DNA of 33,167 bases from the NCBI GenBank assembly GCA_002404895.1, contig DHKO01000026.1, positions 1 to 33,167 on the forward strand. Direction: 5' to 3'. The notes beneath the pieces were generated by a model. It searched no databases. It was not told the DNA's origin and saw nothing but the letters and a program-made list of their open reading frames with translations. Source of the DNA: Treponema sp. UBA4692. Lineage in GTDB: Bacteria; Spirochaetota; Spirochaetia; Treponematales; Treponemataceae. Both the position numbers and the translations under genes were made by a program. Of the stretch, positions 23,372 through 30,911 are shown one piece after another. Every line of letters begins with the position of its first letter. Positions within the stretch are counted from its first letter, which is position 1.

Positions 23372-23595
23372 ATTTTTCCTCCGTTCTGCCGACAGATTTC
23401 CGCCATGTCATCAACCGCGTCGTCAAGGGAAAGCGTATGCTCGATGTCGTAATGTTGCTTTAGAAAACTGATGGCGTTGTTTTTGTCCAGATATTGAAAC
23501 GCGTCTTTTTTTGAAAGATTGTGCCGGGCGGCAAAAAGGCTCACGCAAGAAACCGTGTAGTCAATCTTGTTGTCCTGAAGAGATTTTTGGAACAT
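23368..23595 (-). CDS. DUF3791 small protein, likely antitoxin partner
   Basis: A 75-residue DUF3791 protein (DYTVSCVSLFAARHNLSKKD, then AFQYLDKNNAISFLKQHYDIEHTLS). It is regularly found before DUF3990. The ribosome site GCGGAGG is strong and lies in the 12-nt gap after the DUF262 gene, so the cassette is probably co-transcribed with that nuclease. The stop overlaps the DUF3990 start by 4 nt (ATGA). An antitoxin role is inferred from gene pairing. Confidence 0.82.
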   Translation of the reverse strand: MFQKSLQDNKIDYTVSCVSLFAARHNLSKKDAFQYLDKNNAISFLKQHYDIEHTLSLDDAVDDMAEICRQNGGKI

Positions 23596-23607
23596 AGAAA
23601 ACCTCCG

Positions 23608-25455
23608 CTATTTTACATCCCAAATAATTTTTACAATTTCATAAAGAAGGCGGCATCGTTCTTCCATTGCTTTTGGCGTGAAATTATCATAAGGAACAAA
23701 TTCTTTTCCTGTCTGTTTTTTCAGCCAGTTGTTAAAATCTTTGAAATCAGGATTAGCATGGTAAAATGACGGGCATAATGTCTTTGCCCATATTGTGCCG
23801 TGAGAGTATGTTTCTATTTTGTCATTGTACGGTTCATTTCCTGAACTTATATTTGACCGTCCTTTTAATAGAAGAAGTGCGCCAATATTATTGCGTTCAT
23901 TCCAAAATACTTCTTCGCTTGAAAAATATGATTTATTTTCATCATTGACTGAAAAGATATGTTCAATATGATAGCCATATACATTTGAATGTTTTGTTGA
24001 CATATATTGAACATCATGTTCTGGGGTGAGATTTGTTTTTTCACAGATAAAATTTTCAACACGAGCAAGAATATAATACAGTGCTGTTTGATCGATATTT
24101 TTATTGTATCCTATTTGTGAAAAATGCTGATATTCAAGAACTGATGATATATTTGAATTATTTGTTGATTCTTCAATCTGTTTTTTAATGATTTCATCAA
24201 AGACTTGTCTGTAATTTTCAACAGGAATATTTTTTAGCTTTTCATTTAAAGAATATGAGATACCGTGAAAGTCATTGCTGTTATAGACTCCATTCATTCT
24301 TAGAAGCATATTCAATCTGTCATATTCTTTTGCAATCAAATCGATTTTTTTATCTTCTTCTGAATCATTGATTGAACAGGCTGACAAAATAAGCTGGTAT
24401 TGTCCGTCTAATTTATGAATCTCATTGTTGTATTTAAGAAATATGTTCTGATTTTTTATTATTTTTGAGTATAAATATGAATAATAAGTAACATCGTTCT
24501 CGATAAAATCTTTTATGTTTGATATACGGTTTTTGTCAGTTTTTCTGAAACTTAATACAGGCGCATCATCTTTGTCATCAAACATATAACGATGATAAGC
24601 ATTGTTTATCTGATTTTCCTTTTCTGAATTTCGTTTAAAAATAAACCGTGATTTTAGATAATTAACAAAGAACTGGTCTTCAACGCCTTGCACCGATAGC
24701 ATCGCTTTGTCCCATTTTTCGGAATAAATATCTGTGTCGGTTTTGTTTAATGCTCCAATCAATTTTCCCTTTAAGATTTCAAACGGCTTCAAAGCTTCTC
24801 CTCTGTCATTTATAACTTCAAAGACCATTGCTGTATCATCTTGATTGTCGATGCTGAGTTCTACTAAAACTAACTTATATAGAAAATAATATATAAATGC
24901 AGACAGTTTCTTTTCGTCCAATCTTTTTTTGTCTATAAAATTTGAAATGTCTGCATATCTTTCTATGATTGTCTGTTCCGTTTGGTTTTTATAAGGTTTT
25001 TCAAATTCTATTCCATAAAGAATAGAATCCATTGCACGTTTTCTTTTGTTATTGTCGATTCTATAAACAGAACTTTTCCAGTCCTTTCCGCAGATACACG
25101 GTAAAAGTAGTTCTTTTAAATCTTTGTCAGTTGTCAAATGATAAAGTTTTGTTGCAATTAATGTTAATGTTGATAGCCTTTGTTGTCTGTCAACGATATA
25201 TGTTTTGCTGTTTATTTTGTTGGTGATAAACACATTCATGTAGTACCAATTAAATTTTTCCATGACTTCTGGTGTCATGTCAGCATCTTTTAAAGGCTCA
25301 TAAGATTGCTCAAAGACTTCAAAAATATCTTCAAGCAGAATATCGACAGTATTTTTATTCCAAACATATTCTCGCTGATAAAAATCCACATAATAAGTTT
25401 TATCTTTTAGACATGCTTCTACAGTTTGACGATATGGTTCGATATTCTGTGCCAT
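23608..25455 (-). CDS. DUF262/DUF1524 (GmrSD-like) nuclease
   Basis: A 615-residue protein. The N-terminal DUF262 domain has FYQREYVW (25-32) and IVDRQQRLSTL (87-97), a ParB-like nucleotide-binding motif usually written DGQQR; NDRGEALKPFEILKGKL follows. The C-terminal DUF1524 HNH-type domain has YHIEHIF (about 485-491) and NNIGALLLLKGRSNISSGN. Proteins of this build include GmrSD, a type IV nuclease that cuts modified phage DNA using nucleotide hydrolysis. The Gly-to-Arg change in DRQQR is notable. AAGAGG precedes the ATG. It heads the five-gene minus-strand operon. Confidence 0.88.
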   Translation of the reverse strand: MAQNIEPYRQTVEACLKDKTYYVDFYQREYVWNKNTVDILLEDIFEVFEQSYEPLKDADMTPEVMEKFNWYYMNVFITNKINSKTYIVDRQQRLSTLTLIATKLYHLTTDKDLKELLLPCICGKDWKSSVYRIDNNKRKRAMDSILYGIEFEKPYKNQTEQTIIERYADISNFIDKKRLDEKKLSAFIYYFLYKLVLVELSIDNQDDTAMVFEVINDRGEALKPFEILKGKLIGALNKTDTDIYSEKWDKAMLSVQGVEDQFFVNYLKSRFIFKRNSEKENQINNAYHRYMFDDKDDAPVLSFRKTDKNRISNIKDFIENDVTYYSYLYSKIIKNQNIFLKYNNEIHKLDGQYQLILSACSINDSEEDKKIDLIAKEYDRLNMLLRMNGVYNSNDFHGISYSLNEKLKNIPVENYRQVFDEIIKKQIEESTNNSNISSVLEYQHFSQIGYNKNIDQTALYYILARVENFICEKTNLTPEHDVQYMSTKHSNVYGYHIEHIFSVNDENKSYFSSEEVFWNERNNIGALLLLKGRSNISSGNEPYNDKIETYSHGTIWAKTLCPSFYHANPDFKDFNNWLKKQTGKEFVPYDNFTPKAMEERCRLLYEIVKIIWDVK

Positions 25456-25601
25456 TCATATACCTCTTATACAAAAATATCACAGATTTTAAGATTTTGC
25501 CATAAGAAAAAGTTATGCTTGGAAAAACAGGATTATCTATTTCCCCGAACAGTTTGTGAACAGCGAGCTTATCAAACATAGATTTTTTTGTTAGAAAGCA
25601 G

Positions 25602-25620
25602 TATACTAAATTAAAGGAGG
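25602..25620 (+). promoter_or_regulatory. -10 box and strong ribosome site of the antitoxin gene
   Basis: TATACT (25602-25607) is followed by AAGGAGG (25614-25620), 6 nt before the ATG at 25627. A LysR-like box ATAA-N7-TTAT also occurs at 25502-25516 but without a matching promoter. Confidence 0.5.
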
Positions 25621-25626
25621 CTTTCT

Positions 25627-25836
25627 ATGGCTAGACCAATCAGAGAAACACCGATTCTGTTCGGCGAAGACGGCAAGCGTTTTGAAGAGAAAATGCGTAA
25701 TGCAAAATGCACTGTAACTCCGGAACAGTATGCAGTTATGCATTCTCATTACAAGTCGGTTTTGGCAAGCCTTGAGAGAGGTGAGACTGCAAGAAAAATT
25801 CGCTTGGCACGAAAAAATGGAGCGGCAACGAGGTGA
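25627..25836 (+). CDS. Antitoxin-like protein of a GNAT toxin pair
   Basis: A 69-residue protein starting MARPIRETPILFGEDGKRFE, a pattern common among small antitoxins placed before GNAT or other toxins. The basic C-terminus ETARKIRLARKNGAATR could bind DNA or the toxin. It overlaps the GNAT gene by 4 nt (GTGA). Its assignment rests on pairing and N-terminal pattern. Confidence 0.7.
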   Translation: MARPIRETPILFGEDGKRFEEKMRNAKCTVTPEQYAVMHSHYKSVLASLERGETARKIRLARKNGAATR

Positions 25837-26422
25837 GTTCAGATTTTTTTGAGCAGTATGATATTCAAAAATTTGAAAGTGATATATCGGCAAAGAAATT
25901 TGACTGCGGCGATGAAGATTTGAATGACTTTATAAAAAATGAAGTTCAATTTTACAAAGAGCAGTTGATTGCAATGCCGTATATCGTCGTTGAAAAAGAG
26001 AATGCCGAAAATATCTTGGCATATTTTACACTTTCCAATGATAAGATTTCAGTTGCAGAATTTGCATCAAATAGTCAGTTCAATAAATTCAAAAAGAAAA
26101 ACTTCAATAAGGAAAAATATTTAAGAAGTTATCCGTCTGTAAAGATAGGCAGGCTTGGAATTTCAAAAGAATTACATGGACTGGGAATTGGCACAAATAT
26201 AATCGACTTTATAAAACTGTATTTCTTGGAAGACAACAAGACAGGTTGCCGTTTTATCACCGTTGATGCATACAACGCCGTTATTCCATTTTATGAAAAA
26301 ACGGCTTTGACTTCCTTGTAAAAAAAGATGAAAATCCTACGCAGCTTATGTATGTATTTCGATTTAATAAATTTAATGCAGGAATAAAGAAATTATCGGA
26401 TAAAAAAAGACGTTCTTCTTAG
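25833..26422 (+). pseudogene. GNAT acetyltransferase toxin (TacT-like), frameshifted
   Basis: The intact part (GTG at 25833 to a stop at 26319-26321) encodes FDCGDEDLNDFIKNEV, the acetyl-CoA loop GRLGISKELHGLGIGT, and FITVDAYNAVIPFYEK, all typical of tRNA-acetylating TacT-like toxins. After six A (26296-26301) the frame gives a short ending ALTSL. One extra A would restore NGFDFLVKKDENPTQLMYVF and on to a stop at 26420-26422, which is the normal end for this family. So this is a one-base loss, a slippage-controlled gene, or a sequencing error. A terminator starts right at the restored stop, supporting that as the original end. Confidence 0.75.
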
Positions 26423-26457
26423 GCAGCTTCTGCTTTTCGGCAGAGGCTGTTTTTTTA
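26422..26457 (+). terminator. Rho-independent terminator (shared family, copy 2)
   Basis: CAGCTTCTGC pairs with GCAGAGGCTG around TTTTCG and is followed by eight T. It ends the antitoxin/GNAT unit. Confidence 0.85.
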
Positions 26458-26493
26458 TGTTCTCTGTTATTCATCGTCTTGTCTCTTTCTTTG

Positions 26494-26568
26494 CCATAAC
26501 AAAAACTTATGCTGAGCAAAAAAACATTATATTTTAAATATTCTTCCGTCTGATTTATATTCTTTTTT
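26494..26568 (+). promoter_or_regulatory. Promoter with LysR-type box for the second aldo/keto reductase
   Basis: The box ATAA-N7-TTAT lies at 26496-26510, then TTTAAA (26533-26538), 17 nt, and TATATT (26556-26561). The layout and much of the sequence match 11487-11565. The transcript would start just before repeat D, placing that repeat in the mRNA leader. Confidence 0.6.
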
Positions 26569-26581
26569 AGAAATTGAAATT

Positions 26582-26870
26582 GGGCGTTGTGTGTGGCGTT
26601 TTGTTATGCTGCGAGTTTTTGCTTTGCAAAAACTCGGTAGTGAGCGACGCGAACGCACGTTAGGCTATGAAGCACCTGCGAAGCAGTCCACTGGAGCGAA
26701 CGAAGTGAGTGAAGCGGATGAGCGTTTAGCGAAGTGCGGAACAGCCGACCCGACATTTTCCGCCGAGAGTGATTCTTTCTGCGGAGAGTGATTTCCGCCA
26801 CGGATGGCGGATTAGGGGAGAGAAAATTTCGACAGGATGTTTAGCAACCATAGGTTGCTTAGAACGCCCC
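26582..26870 (+). repeat. Dispersed structured repeat, copy D
   Basis: It begins GGGCGTT and ends AACGCCC. Modules in order are a GAGTTTTTGC/GCAAAAACTC hairpin, GCACCTGCGAAGCAGTCCA, GCGAAGTGCGGAACAGCCGA, the hairpin TCCGCCACGGATGGCGGA, GACAGGATG and AGCAACCATAGGTTGCT. It ends 47 nt before the start codon at 26918 and, with the promoter and terminator, accounts for the whole 26423-26917 gap. Confidence 0.8.
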
Positions 26871-26917
26871 AAAATAAATAATTTATTATAGAACAAACTT
26901 TTAAATATGGAGGAAAT

Positions 26918-27781
26918 ATGGATTTTGTAAAGTTGAACAACGGTGTTTCAATGCCGATGCTGGGTTTCGGCGTGTTTCAGGTGCCGGACGGAAATGTTAC
27001 GGAGCAGGCGGTTTATGACGCGATTTGCGCGGGCTACCGTCTGATTGACACGGCGGCGGCTTACCAGAACGAGGAGTCGGTGGGGCGTGCGATTGCGCGT
27101 GCGGTTTCTGACGGAATCGTTAGGCGCGAGGAGCTTTTTGTTACCACAAAGCTTTGGGTTCAGGACTATGGCTACGAGAACGCAAAAAAGGCGTTTGCAC
27201 TTTCGCTAAAAAAACTTGGGCTTGAGTATCTTGACCTTTATCTTTTTCATCAGCCGTTCGGCGACTATTACGGCTCTTACCGCGCGATGATTGATTTGTA
27301 TAAGGAAGGAAAAATCCGCGCAGTCGGCGTGAGCAATATGTATCCTGACCGGCTTGCTGACCTTTGCGAGAATTTTGACGTGATTCCGGCGGTGAACCAG
27401 GTGGAGCTTCATCCGTTCTTTCAGCAGCCTGCGGCTCTTGAAAACATGAAAAATTACGGCGTTGCGCCTGAGGCGTGGGGACCTTTTGCGGAAGGCAAGC
27501 ACGACATTTTCAAGAATCCTGTTTTGGCGGAAATTGCCGCCAGCCACGGAAAAACTGTCGCGCAGGTGATTTTGCGGTGGAACATTCAGCGCGGAGTTGT
27601 GGTGATTCCAAAGTCCGTCCACAAAAACAGAATTGAGGAAAACTTCAACGTGTGGGATTTTGAGCTTTCCGCGGACGACATGAAAAAAATCGCCGCGCTC
27701 GACATCGGCCACAGCGAGATTGTGAACCATTCCGACCCTGCGTTTGTAAAAATGATAAACGGCTGGAAGATTCACGAGTAG
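26918..27781 (+). CDS. Aldo/keto reductase (copy 2)
   Basis: A 287-residue cytoplasmic NAD(P)H-dependent reductase. The tetrad is Asp44 and Tyr49 (LIDTAAAYQNE), Lys78 (TTKLW) and His111 (LFHQP). IPKSVHKNRIEEN near the C-terminus binds the cofactor phosphate. It lacks the N-terminal extension of the copy at 9431. ATGGAGG stands 7 nt before the ATG at 26918. It is a single-gene unit with a long leader (repeat D) driven by the LysR-box promoter, and ends before a 23-bp tandem repeat and terminator. Confidence 0.94.
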   Translation: MDFVKLNNGVSMPMLGFGVFQVPDGNVTEQAVYDAICAGYRLIDTAAAYQNEESVGRAIARAVSDGIVRREELFVTTKLWVQDYGYENAKKAFALSLKKLGLEYLDLYLFHQPFGDYYGSYRAMIDLYKEGKIRAVGVSNMYPDRLADLCENFDVIPAVNQVELHPFFQQPAALENMKNYGVAPEAWGPFAEGKHDIFKNPVLAEIAASHGKTVAQVILRWNIQRGVVVIPKSVHKNRIEENFNVWDFELSADDMKKIAALDIGHSEIVNHSDPAFVKMINGWKIHE

Positions 27782-27836
27782 GGAAGGCGTGGGGCAATTT
27801 TAAACGTTGCATGAGATGCGGCGACTAAATGTATAA

Positions 27837-27909
27837 CGGGCGTTCCATTGCCTGTGGAACGCCCGTTCCATGGTATATGGAAAGCTCGTTCCGCTGTGTG
27901 TGGAACGCT
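27837..27909. repeat. 23-bp tandem palindromic repeat, three units
   Basis: CGTTCC starts at 27841, 27864 and 27887, and a partial fourth unit at 27910. Each unit has the arms GTTCCA and TGGAAC, apart from small changes, followed by GCTC or GCCC. It could fold as hairpins. Apart from this and the terminator at 28001, I see nothing in 27782-28208. Confidence 0.7.
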
Positions 27910-28000
27910 CGTGCAGGGCTGCTTTAAAATTCAAGTTTTTTGAGTGTCCAGTCGTAGTGGTTGCGTGCTGTGGATTTGCTCACGCGGATTCTATTTTTCA

Positions 28001-28038
28001 GGCAGCTTCTGTTATTTTTCAGAGGCTGTTTTTTTTTA
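28001..28038 (+). terminator. Rho-independent terminator (shared family, copy 3)
   Basis: CAGCTTCTG pairs with CAGAGGCTG and is followed by eight or more T. It serves the aldo/keto reductase at 26918. Confidence 0.85.
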
Positions 28039-28208
28039 TTTTTTTCCCTTATCTTCAAAATCTTCACACAATCTTGACAATTCCGAGAGAAAATCTTGAA
28101 ACACGAATTCTACTATGGCAGTGTCAAAAGCAGAGAGGGGAACGGAATAGATGCTTGAGCGTCAAAGTCCGTCAGAAAATCCGTCTGTTTTATGGCAAGG
28201 GAAAATCT

Positions 28209-28775
28209 ATGAAAAAGACAGTTTTAACTTTGGGTGTATCGGCATTGGTTGCGGCTGCGGTTTTCGCGCAGGAATTCAATCCTTCTTCATCAGCACTCGG
28301 CGAGCTTAGCACAAATGAGAGCATTGAGGCAAGCGCAAATCAGGAGTCTGTTTCGGAAAATGCTGATGACAAGACTCTTTCCGCTCAGGAAATTTCAAAA
28401 TCGATTGAGGAAGTTGACGGAATCAAGGTTTTTGCAGAAGTCCTCAAAAATTCTTCAGACAAAATCCAGGAAGTCGCTTCTGATTCCGGCGTTACAGTTC
28501 TTGCTCCGATTGACGCAATCGCCGACACTGGAAAAATCGCCCAGAACATTTCCGACTACATCGTTCCTGAAAAGCTCACAAAAGAAAATCTTGAGTCAAA
28601 GACTTCCGTTCAGACACTTTCAGGCAAAACTCTTCCTGTTGAAGTAAAGGATTCCGCAGTTCTTATAAACAATGTTGAGGTTGCAGGCCTTGCTGACAGC
28701 GCGGACGACAAAGTTGCTGTTCTCCGACTTGCAAACAATTTCAGCGAGTCAACTTCTGTTGCGCTTGCAGAGTAA
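28209..28775 (+). CDS. Secreted fasciclin-like protein
   Basis: A 188-residue exported protein. The signal peptide is MKKTVLTLGVSALVAAAVFA. After a Ser/Glu-rich linker, FAEVLKNSSDKIQEVASDSG, VTVLAPIDAIADTGKI, ISDYIVPEKLTKENL and SVQTLSGKTLPVEVKDSAVLINNVEVA follow the order of a fasciclin (FAS1) domain, usually an adhesion or matrix module. The domain is short and lacks the usual first helix wording, so FAS1 is probable rather than certain. The frame is open far upstream, but the ATG at 28209 has AAGGG 8-10 nt before it and begins the signal peptide. The lipoprotein gene follows after 58 nt. Confidence 0.8.
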   Translation: MKKTVLTLGVSALVAAAVFAQEFNPSSSALGELSTNESIEASANQESVSENADDKTLSAQEISKSIEEVDGIKVFAEVLKNSSDKIQEVASDSGVTVLAPIDAIADTGKIAQNISDYIVPEKLTKENLESKTSVQTLSGKTLPVEVKDSAVLINNVEVAGLADSADDKVAVLRLANNFSESTSVALAE

Positions 28776-28833
28776 AATTTGGAGAAGTTATTCGGCTTGC
28801 AGGCTAAAAACAAAGTAATATAGAGGAAAAACT

Positions 28834-29112
28834 ATGAAAACAACAAAAAAAGCTTTTATCGCCGTGTCAATGATTGGATTTGCCGCAATGATGTTCTCTT
28901 GCGCCGGAACAAACAAGAGCGCCACTGTAACACAGGAAGCAACATCAGCTGTTCAGGAGCAACTGGACAACGCAGAAACACAGCCGGAAACTTCATCTGA
29001 AACTCCGGCAGAAGAGAATCTTTCTGAACAGAACGCATTGCAGAATGAAAATCCAAGCGGCCAGGAGGAAGTCCCACAGAACAATGATGTTTCAGTTCCA
29101 GCTGCGGAATAA
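28834..29112 (+). CDS. Small acidic lipoprotein
   Basis: A 92-residue lipoprotein with lipobox MMFSC (Cys23). The mature part is low-complexity, rich in Glu, Gln, Ser, Asn and Pro (for example SSETPAEENLSEQNALQN), and probably unstructured. No family is recognised. AGAGGAA precedes the ATG. It is followed by a terminator and probably shares a transcript with the fasciclin-like gene. Confidence 0.8.
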   Translation: MKTTKKAFIAVSMIGFAAMMFSCAGTNKSATVTQEATSAVQEQLDNAETQPETSSETPAEENLSEQNALQNENPSGQEEVPQNNDVSVPAAE

Positions 29113-29157
29113 ATAAAATAAATAATCTAAAAACACAGAAAAAATCATCCTTTTTTA

Positions 29158-29195
29158 GCAGGGCTGAATATGTCTCCAGTTCAGTCCTGCATTTT
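29158..29195 (+). terminator. Terminator after the lipoprotein gene
   Basis: GCAGGGCTGAA pairs with TTCAGTCCTGC (one mismatch) and is followed by ATTTT. The next promoter starts within a few bases. Confidence 0.75.
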
Positions 29196-29198
29196 GTC

Positions 29199-29227
29199 TT
29201 GAAATCGGTTTTTTGTGCTTATATAAT
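29199..29227 (+). promoter_or_regulatory. Sigma-70 promoter of the YD-repeat/two-component operon
   Basis: TTGAAA (29199-29204), a 17-nt spacer and TATAAT (29222-29227) give a near-perfect promoter about 32 nt before the ATG at 29260. Confidence 0.8.
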
Positions 29228-29259
29228 TCTTTTCGATTTTTTATGGAGATTAAAGAAAA

Positions 29260-30204
29260 ATGAAATCATCTCGTCTTTTTTGCATTGGCGCGGCTTTCAG
29301 CTTTGTTTTGGGGGCGGCCGAGATTTTTGCTCAGAATACGCTTCCTGATTCAAAAAATTCACTGAGCGAATCCCCGAAGTTCAAAGGACAGCCTTTTTCC
29401 GTAACTGAATACAGGGGGACTTCTCCTGACACGTTAAAAAAATACAGCGTTCTTGAATTTGCGGACGGGCGGATTTCAAAGGAAAGGCAGTTCAACGATG
29501 ACGGCTCTGAAAAAACTGTTGTCGGGCGGAAATTCCTTGCGGACGGAAAGATTTCAGAAGTTACGGGACTTGACTCGTCAAAAAACGTGAAGTGGCGTTA
29601 TTCCTACGGCTACGGCGAAAAAGGGCTTCTTGCAAGCGAGACTTCTTATTCAGGAAGCGGCGAGATTGAGTGGCGCGCGGAATATTTCTACAACGAAAAA
29701 TCCCGGCTTTCTGAATGCAAGACTTATTCCGCGGCAGGCGCATTGAACTTTACTGAAAAATACATCTACACGGAAGACGGACGGATTAAAGATTATTCTT
29801 CATTTTATGCGGACGGAAAACTTTTCAAGCGCGTTGAATATATCTACAATGCGGATTCCACTTTGGCGCAGGAAAAAAACTACGACGCAAGCGGATTTTA
29901 CGAGAGCGTGAACTATTCGTATTCAAACGGAAAGGCTTCTGCGGTAAGGACGCTCGGCGCGGACGGAAACCTGAAGACTGAGGAGACTCGGACTTTTTTT
30001 GCCGGGAATATGATTCGCTCGGTTCTAAAAAATGCGGAAGGAAAAACTATCTCTGAAAAAGAATTCTTCTACGACTGGAAAGGAAACATTGTGCTTGAAA
30101 AAAATCCGTCTGGAATCATCATGCGGAATTTTCTGTACAATGCGCCGGTTTCAAGTCAGAATTCATCTTCTGCTTCATCTTCATCTGAAAAAAAGGAAAA
30201 CTGA
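29260..30204 (+). CDS. Secreted YD-repeat-like protein
   Basis: A 314-residue exported protein with a signal peptide ending around AEIFA (residue 24). The body is a series of about ten repeats of ~20 residues with the YD-like pattern Y.Y...G.L..E..Y...G (for example KYIYTEDGRIKDYSSFYADG). The Ser-rich C-terminus ends in SSSSEKKEN. Such repeats form extended beta structures at the cell surface. It leads an operon with the response regulator (2-nt gap) and sensor kinase, so it may be sensed by or feed that two-component system. This is inferred from co-transcription. Confidence 0.8.
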   Translation: MKSSRLFCIGAAFSFVLGAAEIFAQNTLPDSKNSLSESPKFKGQPFSVTEYRGTSPDTLKKYSVLEFADGRISKERQFNDDGSEKTVVGRKFLADGKISEVTGLDSSKNVKWRYSYGYGEKGLLASETSYSGSGEIEWRAEYFYNEKSRLSECKTYSAAGALNFTEKYIYTEDGRIKDYSSFYADGKLFKRVEYIYNADSTLAQEKNYDASGFYESVNYSYSNGKASAVRTLGADGNLKTEETRTFFAGNMIRSVLKNAEGKTISEKEFFYDWKGNIVLEKNPSGIIMRNFLYNAPVSSQNSSSASSSSEKKEN

Positions 30205-30206
30205 AA

Positions 30207-30908
30207 ATGTCTTGCGTTATAATTGTTGAGGACAATTCTCTTATCCGCGACGCGGTTGCAGGCTACCTAAAGCTTGACGGCTACAAGACGCTTGAGTTCG
30301 GCGGAGTTTCCGGCGTTCTGGACGCGGTAAAAAGGGAGACGGCCGACCTTGCGATTCTTGACGTTATGCTCCCCGACGGAAGCGGATTCGCGCTCGCAAA
30401 GGAAATAAGGGCTTCAAGCGACATTCCGCTGATTTTTCTTACCGCAAAGGATTCCGAATCCGACAGAATCTTAGGCTTTGAGCTTGGCGCGGACGACTAC
30501 ATCTGCAAGCCTTTTTCGGCGAAGGAGCTTGTTCTCCGGGTTCACGCGCTTTTAAGAAGAAGCGGAAAAACTGACAGCGGAAAAAGCGCGGCTTCGGGCG
30601 AATGGCAGAGCGGAAATTCCACCGTGCTTATTGACGAGGCGAAGCACAGCGTTAGCGTTGACGGAAACGCGGCGGAGCTTACTTCAACAGAATGGAAAAT
30701 TCTCTTGTATCTTGCGTCCAACGCGGGACAGGTTGTATCGCGCGAGCAGCTTTTGGGCGAGTGCCTGAACTATTTTTTTGAAGGCTCGGAGCGAACGATA
30801 GACACTCACATGGCAAACCTGCGCTCAAAAATCGGGCAGCAGTGGATTTCAACCGTAAGGGGCTTCGGCTACAGGTTCAGCGGAATAAAGGCAGATTCCA
30901 AAAAGTAG
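30207..30908 (+). CDS. OmpR-family response regulator
   Basis: A 233-residue regulator. The receiver domain has acidic VEDN, phosphoacceptor Asp52 (LDVMLPDGSG), Thr79 and Lys101 (CKPF). The winged-helix domain has ELTSTEWKILLYLASNAGQVVSR and the recognition part ERTIDTHMANLRSKI, ending STVRGFGYRF. It is phosphorylated by the kinase encoded 3 nt downstream. A Ser/Gly-rich linker of about 25 residues separates the domains. AGGAAA precedes the ATG. Confidence 0.95.
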   Translation: MSCVIIVEDNSLIRDAVAGYLKLDGYKTLEFGGVSGVLDAVKRETADLAILDVMLPDGSGFALAKEIRASSDIPLIFLTAKDSESDRILGFELGADDYICKPFSAKELVLRVHALLRRSGKTDSGKSAASGEWQSGNSTVLIDEAKHSVSVDGNAAELTSTEWKILLYLASNAGQVVSREQLLGECLNYFFEGSERTIDTHMANLRSKIGQQWISTVRGFGYRFSGIKADSKK

Positions 30909-30911
30909 AAA

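Noticed and set aside
28074..28116. Promoter with TTGACA before the fasciclin-like gene
   Set aside because: No -10 box at acceptable spacing; TACTAT at 28111 is too far.
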